From Flavobacterium sp. NRK F7 (GTDB lineage: Bacteria > Bacteroidota > Bacteroidia > Flavobacteriales > Flavobacteriaceae): a stretch of DNA of 64,000 nt. The stretch lies in assembly GCF_024054195.1 (NCBI RefSeq), contig NZ_JAMXLB010000001.1:3116737-3180736 (forward strand), read 5' to 3'. Both the position numbers and the translations under genes were made by a program. Positions 7,245 to 15,056 of the stretch are shown here, piece by piece (positions within the stretch are counted from its first letter, which is position 1; each line of letters opens with the position of its first letter). Below the pieces are notes generated by a model, which ran no database searches, had not been told where the DNA came from, and saw only the letters and a list, made by a program, of their open reading frames with translations.

Positions 7245-7863
7245 ACACCATTCATTTAGACATGCAGGTGTGATTTTTCAAGAGCCTGAGTTTATTGACC
7301 AATTTTATGAAATTACATCAATCATTGAAGGAATATCCGAAGAAGATTTAATTGCAAAACACAATAGTTATGGTGCAGCAAATATTGAGAGAACACCTAT
7401 GAGTTTATCTAAAGCCATAAATAATCTTTTGAAAGATAGATTTGTTGAAGCTGGATGGATTGAAGAATCAGGTATATTTCAAGATACTGCATATCAAGGT
7501 GACACTTGGAGATTAGATTTTGCAAAAGCAGATGTGTCAATTGAAGTTGCTTTCAATCATAGCTCAGTTATTGCTTGGAATTTATTGAAACCAGTTTTAG
7601 CTAGTGAATTAAATCATGTTAATAAAGCTATTCAAACTAAAATAGGAGTATTAATTACGGCAACAGAAGAGATGAAAAGAAATGGAGGCTTTGATGGTGC
7701 AATTGGGACTTTTGAAAAATATGTTGAGTACTTACCCCCCTTAAATAATGTTCTTACAGTGCCTCTTTTCATTTTTGGTTTAGAAGCTCCTACATCATTC
7801 AAAGTAGAACAATACCAATTAGCTCCTAGGAAAAAGATTGGTAGAATTATTCCTATTACTTAA
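7234..7863 (+). CDS. BglII/BstYI-family restriction endonuclease
   Basis: A 209-residue protein of the Endonuc-BglII type: an N-terminal helical half, then W92-R-L-D95-F, nine residues to Glu104 (IEVAFNH), and a helical region NLLKPVLASELN. In BglII the catalytic residues are Asp84, Glu93 and Gln95. The D-to-E spacing of 9 is kept here (Asp95/Glu104), but the third position is Ala106 where BglII has Gln. Relatives cut GATC-centred sites (AGATCT, RGATCY); the target here cannot be read from sequence. It is translationally coupled to the C gene. The missing third residue could be a tolerated family variant or reduced activity. Confidence 0.75.
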   Translation: MNYKHHSFRHAGVIFQEPEFIDQFYEITSIIEGISEEDLIAKHNSYGAANIERTPMSLSKAINNLLKDRFVEAGWIEESGIFQDTAYQGDTWRLDFAKADVSIEVAFNHSSVIAWNLLKPVLASELNHVNKAIQTKIGVLITATEEMKRNGGFDGAIGTFEKYVEYLPPLNNVLTVPLFIFGLEAPTSFKVEQYQLAPRKKIGRIIPIT

Positions 7864-7873
7864 ATATTAAGTT

Positions 7874-8494
7874 ATGAAATCTAACTTTGAAGATGATTTG
7901 AAAAAAGAGCAATATCTTGGTGAATACTTAGATACAATTTATTCAGACGTCTTTAAGGATTTCAAAATAGAAAGGAAACTTGACTCTATTAGTCAAAACA
8001 ATGGGATTGATTTGATTATATCAAAAGATGAGCTTAAATTTAATATAGATGAAAAGGCTCAATTAGATTACTTAAATTTAGATTTACCAACTTTTGCTTT
8101 TGAAATTTCTTATATAAAAGATAACTTACAAAAATTGGGTTGGTTGTATGATAAATCTAAGATAACCGATAAATATTTTTTAATTACTGGAATTTTTTTA
8201 AATGATGAACATGATATAAAAAAAGGATTTAAATCTTGTAAAATAATTTCTGTAGATAGAGCCAAACTAATTTTATTTTTAAAGTCAAGAGGTTTAAACT
8301 TTGAAAAAATATTAGAAATAAATCATTCCATTCGTAACGGTACCCAAGAAAAAAATATTTTCATATCTGAACTAGATTCAAGACTTGAAGGTAAAATGTA
8401 TTATTCAAAAAACAACAAAGCAGAAATGCCTATTAATCTTGTTTTATATTTAGATTTTTTATTAAAAACTAAAATTGCAAAAAAGGTACATTAA
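7874..8494 (+). CDS. PD-(D/E)XK nuclease-like protein of the restriction-modification cluster
   Basis: A 206-residue protein, 10 bases after the BglII-like gene. NNGIDLII (Asp46) followed by NIDEKAQLDY (Asp59, Lys61) fits the D...(D/E)xK nuclease active site, and FAFEISY follows as the next core strand. The rest is Lys/Glu-rich and shows no named family. It may be a second subunit, a second nuclease using the same methylase, or the real restriction enzyme. The gene ends four bases inside the convergent methyltransferase gene. The nuclease fold is judged from motif spacing alone. Confidence 0.5.
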   Translation: MKSNFEDDLKKEQYLGEYLDTIYSDVFKDFKIERKLDSISQNNGIDLIISKDELKFNIDEKAQLDYLNLDLPTFAFEISYIKDNLQKLGWLYDKSKITDKYFLITGIFLNDEHDIKKGFKSCKIISVDRAKLILFLKSRGLNFEKILEINHSIRNGTQEKNIFISELDSRLEGKMYYSKNNKAEMPINLVLYLDFLLKTKIAKKVH

Positions 8495-9729
8495 TCAATC
8501 TCTTTAGCTAAAGTCAACGAAATTTTTTCAACAATACCCACAACTAGAGCATTTCCCATAAGAAAAGCTCTTTTAGTATCTGAAACAAGTTCGTGCTTTG
8601 TATGGTCATCAGGAAACATATTTAATCTTTCAAGTTCAATTGGTGTTAATCTTCTTAAACCTTTCGGTGTAGAAATTACATGTTTAAATCTAGATGGTGA
8701 TTTTCCTCCTTCACCTGTAATAATTGTTCTTGATGGTTCGTCTATTGAATCAGGAAAAATCATACCTCCTTCAGCATAATTATATTCAAAACCACTACTA
8801 CTAACTCTTATTTCTTTTTTTGCTCCTTTAAGATATTCCCATTTATCCAATTCATCTTTGTCAATATAGTATTCACTTGGTACACTTTTCTCTTTTATCA
8901 GAATTGACTTTATAGTAGCTTTTTTTCCGTCAAAATTAGAATTGACTTTAGCAGTAAAAATATTTCCTTTATATAAAACTCCAGAGTTCAGAAATGGAGA
9001 TATTTTTTCTCCAATTCCAAAATTATCACTCACATCTTTTAAATCAGCATTTAAATCAAATTGTTTTTCGGTGATAAAATTATTAGATATTGGAAATGAT
9101 TTAGCCATAATTCCATCTTTAGTAATCCATTCATCAAGCGAATCTTTCTGAATTTTTTTATAGATTGAAGTAGATTTATGATATCCAATAAAAAACACTC
9201 TTCTTCTTCTTTGAGGATATCCATATTCTGAGGCATTTATTACTCTCCACTCAACCGCATAACCGAGTTCATCTAGACATTTTAACATTACTGCAAAATC
9301 TCTTCCTCTTTGGTTACTAGGAGACTTTAACAACCTATCCACATTCTCAAGTATAAGATATTTTGGCTTATTTTTTTTCTCACTAAGTATTCTATGTATA
9401 GACCACCAGAGCACCCCTTTTTTTCCTAAAAGACCTTTTGAATTTTTTAAGGTTGTTGCTACAGAATAATCTTGACAAGGAAATCCTCCTACCAACAAAT
9501 CATGGTCAGGTATATCAACTACCTCAACGTCTTCAATATTTATATTACTGTGATTAGAATTCCCCCACTTTCTTTCATATATTAAAGAAGCATGTTGGGT
9601 TTTTGTAGAAGGCTCCCATTGATTACTCCAAACTATATTAAAAACACTTTTTTCTAAAATTTTATTAGTTCTTTCTAATCCAATTCTAAATCCACCTACA
9701 CCAGCAAATAATTCTATTGTTTTTATCAT
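8491..9729 (-). CDS. DNA (cytosine-5-)-methyltransferase
   Basis: A 412-residue 5mC methyltransferase. Motif I is FAGVGGFR (8-15), motif IV PCQ has the catalytic Cys85, motif VI is ENV (128-130), motif VIII is QRRRR (173-177), a variable target-recognition region lies at about 190-330, and the C-terminal motifs include RRLTPIELERLNMFP and GNALVVGIVEKI. It transfers a methyl group from S-adenosylmethionine to C5 of cytosine and would protect against the neighbouring nucleases. It converges tail-to-tail with the PD-(D/E)XK gene (4-base overlap), so it has its own promoter (9758-9765) rather than the C-box. Known BglII-type systems use N4-cytosine methylases, so the pairing is unusual. Confidence 0.9.
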   Translation of the reverse strand: MIKTIELFAGVGGFRIGLERTNKILEKSVFNIVWSNQWEPSTKTQHASLIYERKWGNSNHSNINIEDVEVVDIPDHDLLVGGFPCQDYSVATTLKNSKGLLGKKGVLWWSIHRILSEKKNKPKYLILENVDRLLKSPSNQRGRDFAVMLKCLDELGYAVEWRVINASEYGYPQRRRRVFFIGYHKSTSIYKKIQKDSLDEWITKDGIMAKSFPISNNFITEKQFDLNADLKDVSDNFGIGEKISPFLNSGVLYKGNIFTAKVNSNFDGKKATIKSILIKEKSVPSEYYIDKDELDKWEYLKGAKKEIRVSSSGFEYNYAEGGMIFPDSIDEPSRTIITGEGGKSPSRFKHVISTPKGLRRLTPIELERLNMFPDDHTKHELVSDTKRAFLMGNALVVGIVEKISLTLAKEID

Positions 9730-9757
9730 ATAATTTTAAAGTAGTAATCAATTTTGG

Positions 9758-9765
9758 CAAATATA
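9758..9765 (-). promoter_or_regulatory. -7 element of the cytosine methyltransferase gene
   Basis: The minus strand reads TATATTTG (exact TAnnTTTG), 28 bases before the methyltransferase start. No clear -33 element is visible. Confidence 0.5.
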
Positions 9766-9846
9766 AAGATTAAGACAGAAATATGCCATTCTATTTTGGT
9801 GTAAAAAAGTATTTTTTAACCTTTTATCTAATATAAATTTAATTTC

Positions 9847-10614
9847 TTAAAATTTTTCAAAAACACCTATACCAAATAAAGCAAAATCATATTTAACTGG
9901 GTCTTTCTTATCTAATTTTCTTAAGTTAAAATCAAGTTCTAATAATGCTTTAGCATCGTTTTGTTTACGAGTCAGTAAACCTAATTTGCGCGCCACATTT
10001 CCAGAATGTATATCTAAAGGACAAGAAAGTAAAGAAGGACTAATACTTTTCCAAATACCTAAATCTACGCCTTTATTGTCTTGGCGACAATTCCACCTCA
10101 ACCACATATTTATTCTTTTACTTGAAGAATTTTTACTAGGGTCTGATATATGTTTTTCAGTTCTATTATGATGAGGAATTTCAAAAAATATCTTTTTAAA
10201 TTCAACAATAGCGTTTTGCATTGAATCGTTCCCTTGATGTTTATCAAAAATTGATTCTAATCCTCCATGATTTTCATAAATATTCTTTAAACTCTTTATA
10301 AACCCTACAAAGTCTTGACCATTGAATGTTCTATGCACAAAATTTTCCAAACGATTTAAATCATTTTCATTACTAGACATTACAAAATCATATGGTGAAT
10401 TTCCCATTAAATCCATCATCTTTTTTGAATTATTAATAATCATCTTTCGATTACCCCAAGCTATAGTTGAAGCTAGAAAACCTGATATTTCAATATCTTC
10501 TTTTAATGTATATTGATGAGGTATTTGAATTGGGTCAGATTCAATGAAGTTAGGATTGTTATACAATTCAACTTTTTCGTCAAGAAACTGTTTAAGTTCA
10601 AAATAATTTAGCAT
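9847..10614 (-). CDS. TIGR02757/DUF2400 family protein, intact island-borne copy
   Basis: A 255-residue full-length member of TIGR02757 (DUF2400), a widespread Bacteroidetes family of unknown function. Conserved features include FLASTIAWGNRKMI, SPYDFV, FNGQDFVGFI, RINMWLRWNCRQDNKGVDLG and the C-terminal KYDFALFG-GVFEKF. The last 89 residues match the broken gene at 12539-12808 at 73 of 89 positions (about 82%), so the two are homologues in inverted orientation, the other truncated. This copy has its own promoter (10638-10666) and lies between defence genes, so it was probably carried in with the island. Molecular function is unknown. Confidence 0.85.
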   Translation of the reverse strand: MLNYFELKQFLDEKVELYNNPNFIESDPIQIPHQYTLKEDIEISGFLASTIAWGNRKMIINNSKKMMDLMGNSPYDFVMSSNENDLNRLENFVHRTFNGQDFVGFIKSLKNIYENHGGLESIFDKHQGNDSMQNAIVEFKKIFFEIPHHNRTEKHISDPSKNSSSKRINMWLRWNCRQDNKGVDLGIWKSISPSLLSCPLDIHSGNVARKLGLLTRKQNDAKALLELDFNLRKLDKKDPVKYDFALFGIGVFEKF

Positions 10615-10637
10615 AAATAGTAAAAATTTTAACTCTT

Positions 10638-10666
10638 CAAAAATAAATAATTTAGCTCGTCGACAA
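10638..10666 (-). promoter_or_regulatory. Promoter of the intact DUF2400 gene
   Basis: The minus strand reads TTG (10666-10664), an 18-base gap, then TATTTTTG (10645-10638). This matches the Bacteroidetes TTG-N19-TAnnTTTG layout, 24 bases before the start codon. Confidence 0.6.
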
Positions 10667-10719
10667 GTATATATTTACTCTCAAATAAATTCATAGAGCT
10701 TATTGAAAAAAATAATTTT

Positions 10720-10727
10720 TATATTTG
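10720..10727 (+). promoter_or_regulatory. -7 element of the TIGR04141-like gene
   Basis: TATATTTG is an exact TAnnTTTG. The TTG that extends the downstream reading frame to 10725 is part of this element, which argues for translation from the ATG at 10746. Confidence 0.6.
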
Positions 10728-10745
10728 AATAAAACCATTCAATTG

Positions 10746-12524
10746 ATGAACGATTTTTTTGATTCAGACAATAAATATGAAATTAAAATATTTCAAGTAG
10801 ATAAGACTTTTTATGAATTTAAAGATTTTCATACATCTACTCAAATCATTCAACATATTGTGGATGAACATAGACGTAAAATTAATGATGAAGAAAATAT
10901 AGGAATACCATTACCTATTAGAATTCATGATAATGTCAGATATACAACATACGTTTATAACGAAGAACAAAAAGATTCATATTGGGCATCCTTCTTGCCA
11001 TCAGAATTAGTAGCAGAGCATAATTTTACAATTCAACAATTATCACTTGTTTTGTTTGCCGAAGTTGGAAATCAAATTTTTTTATTCATCGGAGGTACTG
11101 GGATTAGAGCAATTTTAAGATTTATCAATCATCGTTTTGGTTTAGAATTATATGAATACTTATCTGACCCAAATGAAGATATTATTAATTTTATTGTCAC
11201 AAGGGGTATTTCTGGTAATTTAAGTGAACAAAAAACAACATTTACTTATGGACAAAAGTTAAGTGATACTCTAAATTTTACTAATATCCCAACTTGTATT
11301 AATCTAATATTGAGACAGGATTTAAAAGATACTTTGTTTGATTTTCTTGAATTAACTACAGAAAAAATAAATTTAGAAGTAGCTTCATATTTTTGTATTA
11401 AAATTAGAGTTACATTTCAGGAACTTCATCAGGTTTTTAAAATAATTTCGGAAGTTTTAGAAACTGATGCTCATCATTCACTTACTTCATTTATCCATAT
11501 AAAAGATAAGCATATTATTGGAAATGATTTCAGAATGGAGTTATATTACAGAATTAGAAAAGACATGTTTGATAGATTAGTTCCTACATCTGCTGTTAAT
11601 CCTCCGAAATTTGATATTGATTTTGTACATCCCTCTAGACTTCAAGAATTTTATCAATGTGATAAATATGAGCTTTATGCTAGAGGAGCACAAAATCCAT
11701 TTATAACATTAACAGATAAAAGTAAGATTTATATAGAAGGTTTGAAGTGGTTATTTAATAATCATGCAGGATTAGATTTCAATTATGCATTATCAGGAAT
11801 AAAAGTAAAAGGTTTCAGAGGTAGTATTGAAAAAACTATTGCTATGTTTACAATGCACTTAACATGTGAAATTTCAATAAATTCTAGACCAATATTTCTA
11901 ATTGATAATAATTGGTATAAAGTGGAAAATAATTTTATTGAAACAATTAATAACACATGTATAAGTATCCTATCAAAAAACTATTTGAGAGAAAACATTT
12001 TGACAGTCAATTGGTCAAGTTCTCTTACAGAAACAAATTATAATAGAGAATATGCTAGTCTACCAAACTTTAAAAATTTTGATACTATTGTAAATCAAGG
12101 TGTTGAACTTTGTGATATATTTTTTGAAGATGAAAGTTCAATTTATTTTATTCATGTAAAGGATGGTTTTGATGGCAAAATCAGAGATTTAACAAATCAA
12201 GTTGTTTTATCAGCAACAAGATTTTGGAATGATAAAGCATCGGGAGGGTATGAGTTTGTCAACGGGATTATTGATGGATATAATGCAAAAAGTGAAAATA
12301 TAACAAGACAAATTATTAGAGATGAATTTTTGAATTCTTTAAATACTAAAGATATTTATTTTGTGATTGCATTTAAATCAAAGATTGCTCCAAATTTAGA
12401 TATACGTAATGATATAGCAACTCTTCGTTCAAATATTGCTAAGTATTCATTGATTCAATGTGTAAGGGATATGAATACGAATTCATATCCTATCAAAATT
12501 TATGATATAGCAAATATTAATTAA
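10746..12524 (+). CDS. TIGR04141/DUF6119-like sporadically distributed protein
   Basis: 592 residues from ATG 10746; an upstream TTG at 10725 is discounted because it overlaps a promoter box. Features fit the TIGR04141 (DUF6119) family: an N-terminal segment like KIFQVDKTFYEFKDF, the early FIGGTGIRAI...FINHRFGLELY block, TRGISGNLSEQKTTF shortly after, and near the C-terminus CDIFFEDESSIYFIHVKDGF, with a later FVIAFKSK strand typical of a restriction-like fold core. The family is scattered among bacteria on islands and near restriction genes; its function is unknown. Here it is the last complete gene of the island, 14 bases before the broken DUF2400 gene. The family call is from memory of its motifs. 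Confidence 0.55.
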   Translation: MNDFFDSDNKYEIKIFQVDKTFYEFKDFHTSTQIIQHIVDEHRRKINDEENIGIPLPIRIHDNVRYTTYVYNEEQKDSYWASFLPSELVAEHNFTIQQLSLVLFAEVGNQIFLFIGGTGIRAILRFINHRFGLELYEYLSDPNEDIINFIVTRGISGNLSEQKTTFTYGQKLSDTLNFTNIPTCINLILRQDLKDTLFDFLELTTEKINLEVASYFCIKIRVTFQELHQVFKIISEVLETDAHHSLTSFIHIKDKHIIGNDFRMELYYRIRKDMFDRLVPTSAVNPPKFDIDFVHPSRLQEFYQCDKYELYARGAQNPFITLTDKSKIYIEGLKWLFNNHAGLDFNYALSGIKVKGFRGSIEKTIAMFTMHLTCEISINSRPIFLIDNNWYKVENNFIETINNTCISILSKNYLRENILTVNWSSSLTETNYNREYASLPNFKNFDTIVNQGVELCDIFFEDESSIYFIHVKDGFDGKIRDLTNQVVLSATRFWNDKASGGYEFVNGIIDGYNAKSENITRQIIRDEFLNSLNTKDIYFVIAFKSKIAPNLDIRNDIATLRSNIAKYSLIQCVRDMNTNSYPIKIYDIANIN

Positions 12525-12538
12525 CCGCACAATTTATA

Positions 12539-12808
12539 CGCATCAACATGTTTTTAAGGTGGATGGTTCGAAATGACAATAAAGGAGTTGATTTTGGAAT
12601 ATGGAATAGTATTTCGCCTGAAGCCTTATCTTGTCCACTAGATGTCCATTCTGGGAATGTTGCAAGAAAGTTAGAACTCCTTACTCGCAAACAAAATGAC
12701 GCAAAAGCGTTAGCCGAACTAGATACTAATTTAAGAGTATTAGATTCAACAGATCCTGTAAAATATGATTTTGCATTGTTTGGATTAGGTGTATTCGAAA
12801 AATTCTAA
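12539..12808 (+). pseudogene. 3' remnant of the resident DUF2400 gene, broken at the island boundary
   Basis: Homology to the C-terminal third of the intact DUF2400 protein (residues 167-255) begins abruptly with codons CGC ATC AAC ATG (R-I-N-M) at 12539-12550 and runs to the shared terminus GVFEKF and stop at 12806-12808. The codons before 12539 (TTT ATA) do not match the expected Ser-Lys, so the break lies at about 12538. About 166 N-terminal residues are missing. An 86-residue peptide could still be made from the internal ATG at 12548 but lacks most of the family core. From here rightwards the gene content looks chromosomal. Confidence 0.85.
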
Positions 12809-12814
12809 GCGAAA

Positions 12815-13345
12815 TTATTCTTCTTCATCTTCTCTACTAACCAATGGATGATCCAAAATTCCAAGCCCAACAATTTTTATAATATTTACAATAGTATTAT
12901 ATAACATGAGTACAACCATAATCAATAACGAACTTAAGACACTAGAAATGGCTAAAGAAATATAATACACAAAATTAAACCAGTTGTAAGGCACGCTCTC
13001 CGATTCGGTTATTGGTAAATTAAAAAGTAAAAAAGTAATTACAGCTGCCACAAATACAAAAGTATCCAATTTGGCAATTTGCAAAATATGTCGGTAATGG
13101 TCTTTTTTTAATTTCGATTTGGAACTCGAACTAATTCCTAATAATGTAAGTAATAAAGCTAGAATGGTGGCCGATGCTAAAGCAATTGTATTGCATAAGG
13201 TATTCATCCCAGTTAGGGAGTTACGAATTAAAATTTTAGCTTCATAACCACTTAATTTGCCTAAAAGAAAAGTTCCAGTTAAAATAATAGCTAATGAAAT
13301 AGTGCCTCCTAACAACGCCCTTTTGGTATACGTGCTGATTTTCAT
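12815..13345 (-). CDS. Conserved four-helix membrane protein
   Basis: 176 residues with four predicted membrane helices (about 12-30, 47-70, 94-112, 126-155) and a basic stretch (SSSSKSKLKKDHYRH, about 72-86) that should be cytoplasmic. The C-terminus is very acidic (SREDEEE). No named family or catalytic residue was recognised. It converges on the broken DUF2400 gene, six bases away, and is the first intact gene of the chromosomal side. Confidence 0.6.
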   Translation of the reverse strand: MKISTYTKRALLGGTISLAIILTGTFLLGKLSGYEAKILIRNSLTGMNTLCNTIALASATILALLLTLLGISSSSKSKLKKDHYRHILQIAKLDTFVFVAAVITFLLFNLPITESESVPYNWFNFVYYISLAISSVLSSLLIMVVLMLYNTIVNIIKIVGLGILDHPLVSREDEEE

Positions 13346-13520
13346 AGTTTATAATTTAAAGATATTTTACCAACAAAAGTAGTGACTCACTCTTTAAATT
13401 CTTTTATACAATATACGCTTTATATTGCAAAATCCTCATTTAAAAGTCTAAATAACAATAATATGGCAATAGTATAACGGATTTCAAAAATCTTATAAGG
13501 AAGAAATAGTAGCTTCATTC

Positions 13521-13559
13521 TAAATTTGTAATAGAAAATGAGAAGAACAGATTCTCATT
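13521..13559 (+). promoter_or_regulatory. Promoter and 8-bp palindrome before the DUF1328 gene
   Basis: TAAATTTG (13521-13528) is an exact -7 element. Just downstream AATGAGAA (13537-13544) and TTCTCATT (13552-13559) form a perfect inverted repeat with a 7-base loop, ending 36 bases before the ATG, so it lies in the leader or at the transcription start. An operator or leader hairpin are both possible. Confidence 0.5.
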
Positions 13560-13595
13560 CTAATTAAACGATTTACAAACTAAAAATTTATTATT

Positions 13596-13757
13596 ATGTT
13601 ACGTTGGACTATCACATTTATTATTTTAGCAATAGTTGCTGGAATATTCGGTTTCGGAGGAATTGCAGCTGGTGCTGCTAGTATAGCAAAAATTTTATTC
13701 TTTATTTTTATTGTACTATTTATTTTATCACTTATTAGTGGAAGAAGCAGAGTTTAA
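13596..13757 (+). CDS. DUF1328 (UPF0391) small membrane protein
   Basis: 53 residues: [20 protein letters not shown], then [20 protein letters not shown], ending SGRSRV. The length, the LRW start, the small-residue motif GIAAGAA in the middle and the two hydrophobic helices match the DUF1328/YtjA family of membrane peptides, whose function is unknown and which are often stress-induced. It has its own promoter and palindrome upstream and a strong terminator downstream, so it is monocistronic. It is easily missed because of its size. Confidence 0.85.
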   Translation: MLRWTITFIILAIVAGIFGFGGIAAGAASIAKILFFIFIVLFILSLISGRSRV

Positions 13758-13777
13758 GAAAAAGAAAAATATTACCT

Positions 13778-13819
13778 ATCCTGTAGATAAATTACTATAA
13801 ACTAAATTATCTACAGGAT
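13778..13819. terminator. Bidirectional terminator, 13-bp perfect stem
   Basis: ATCCTGTAGATAA (13778-13790) pairs exactly with TTATCTACAGGAT (13807-13819) across a 16-base loop. TTATTTTATT follows on the + side and T-rich sequence on the - side, serving the convergent DUF1328 and phosphatase-family genes. Confidence 0.8.
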
Positions 13820-13824
13820 TTATT

Positions 13825-14907
13825 TTATTCTGTAGCTACAGCATCTCTATCGCCTTCTTCTTTTTTACCTTCTTCAATAATCTCTTCAATTTCTACATCT
13901 TCTGCTACATTCGTATTCTCAGATAAGTTTTCCGATTTATTTTCGGTAACGATACAAAATTTACAAAATAAGGGTAAATGATCCGAACCAATTGCTCGCA
14001 AAGTTTTAAATTCATTCACTTGTATGGTTTCAGAATGAAAAAACAAATCAATTGGAAAGCGCAATAATCGATATTTTGCATGGAAAGTAGACACAAAACC
14101 TCTCCCAATTCGAGGATCAATTAATTGTGATTTTTTCTTAAATAAAACAGAAGAATTGGCCCAAGCTACATTATTAAAATCTCCTGAAACAATAACTGGA
14201 TAATTACTTTCTTTTACTTTTTTAGCAACCGATAATAATTCTCCATCTCGTTCCTTAGAATTCTCTTCTTCCGTTGGACTTGGAGGTGGTGGATGAACTC
14301 CAAAAAAAGTAAACCGTTTTCCTGAATTCGTTTCTAAGATAATTTCAAAACTAGGAATATCATCTGCTACAAAATAATTGGTTTTAGATTGAATAACATT
14401 TAAGTGTGTATAAAAATGCATTCCATAAGTGTTTTCTAAAGTAACTTTGTGCGTATTTGGATAATTTGTTTCAATTTTCTTTAAATATGCTTCCCAATTT
14501 CTATTGGATTCCATCGTTAGAATAATGTCTGGATTTACTTCCTCTATTAAACGGATTAATTTATCGTATTCGCTATTAAATTGGTACACATTCACAGAAA
14601 CAATACTTACCGAATCTTCCTCATTGCTTCTATTACATTTATTTTCTTGGCTATATAGAGGTGTATACGGCAGCAATACTTTTAAATTATATCCAATAAA
14701 AACTAGCAAAAAAAACTGTACTACCCTTGAAAAAACTGTAAAATCCGAAAAAACAAATATGCTCAATAAGAATAAGATAATTAACAAGAAAAGCAGCTGA
14801 ATTCTACCAAAATCCCATACTCTAAAAAACCAATGTTGGTGTGGAATAAAAGGCAAAATATTAACCACTAAGACAATACAACAAAGTATATATAAAACAA
14901 ATTCCAT
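13825..14907 (-). CDS. Membrane-anchored endonuclease/exonuclease/phosphatase family protein
   Basis: 360 residues. Three hydrophobic helices occupy about 1-90, so the catalytic domain is membrane-tethered. The EEP fold follows with its signatures: SIVSVNVYQFN (first metal-site strand), PDIILTMESN (Glu metal ligand), VHPPPPSP, VSGDFNN (catalytic Asp/Asn) and IGSDHLP (Asp-His pair). The substrate could be a phospholipid, nucleotide or nucleic acid; the fold alone does not say. The C-terminal 40 residues are Glu-rich and probably disordered. Gene content around it is not informative. Confidence 0.8.
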   Translation of the reverse strand: MEFVLYILCCIVLVVNILPFIPHQHWFFRVWDFGRIQLLFLLIILFLLSIFVFSDFTVFSRVVQFFLLVFIGYNLKVLLPYTPLYSQENKCNRSNEEDSVSIVSVNVYQFNSEYDKLIRLIEEVNPDIILTMESNRNWEAYLKKIETNYPNTHKVTLENTYGMHFYTHLNVIQSKTNYFVADDIPSFEIILETNSGKRFTFFGVHPPPPSPTEEENSKERDGELLSVAKKVKESNYPVIVSGDFNNVAWANSSVLFKKKSQLIDPRIGRGFVSTFHAKYRLLRFPIDLFFHSETIQVNEFKTLRAIGSDHLPLFCKFCIVTENKSENLSENTNVAEDVEIEEIIEEGKKEEGDRDAVATE

Positions 14908-15056
14908 AGCATATGTGTCTATTGTAAGACTTTATAAAAATACTCATATTTACGACTAAAAAAAATAAAATAAAGGAAATACCATTTTTAATCCAAGCTC
15001 TTTTTTTTGTAACAAATTTTGCGAAGTATCGTCTACTTTTAATAAAACTTTATATT

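Noticed and set aside
1..12538. Integrase, transposase, or tRNA attachment site for the island
   Set aside because: I read both strands and found none in this interval; the enzyme or the other border may lie left of position 1.
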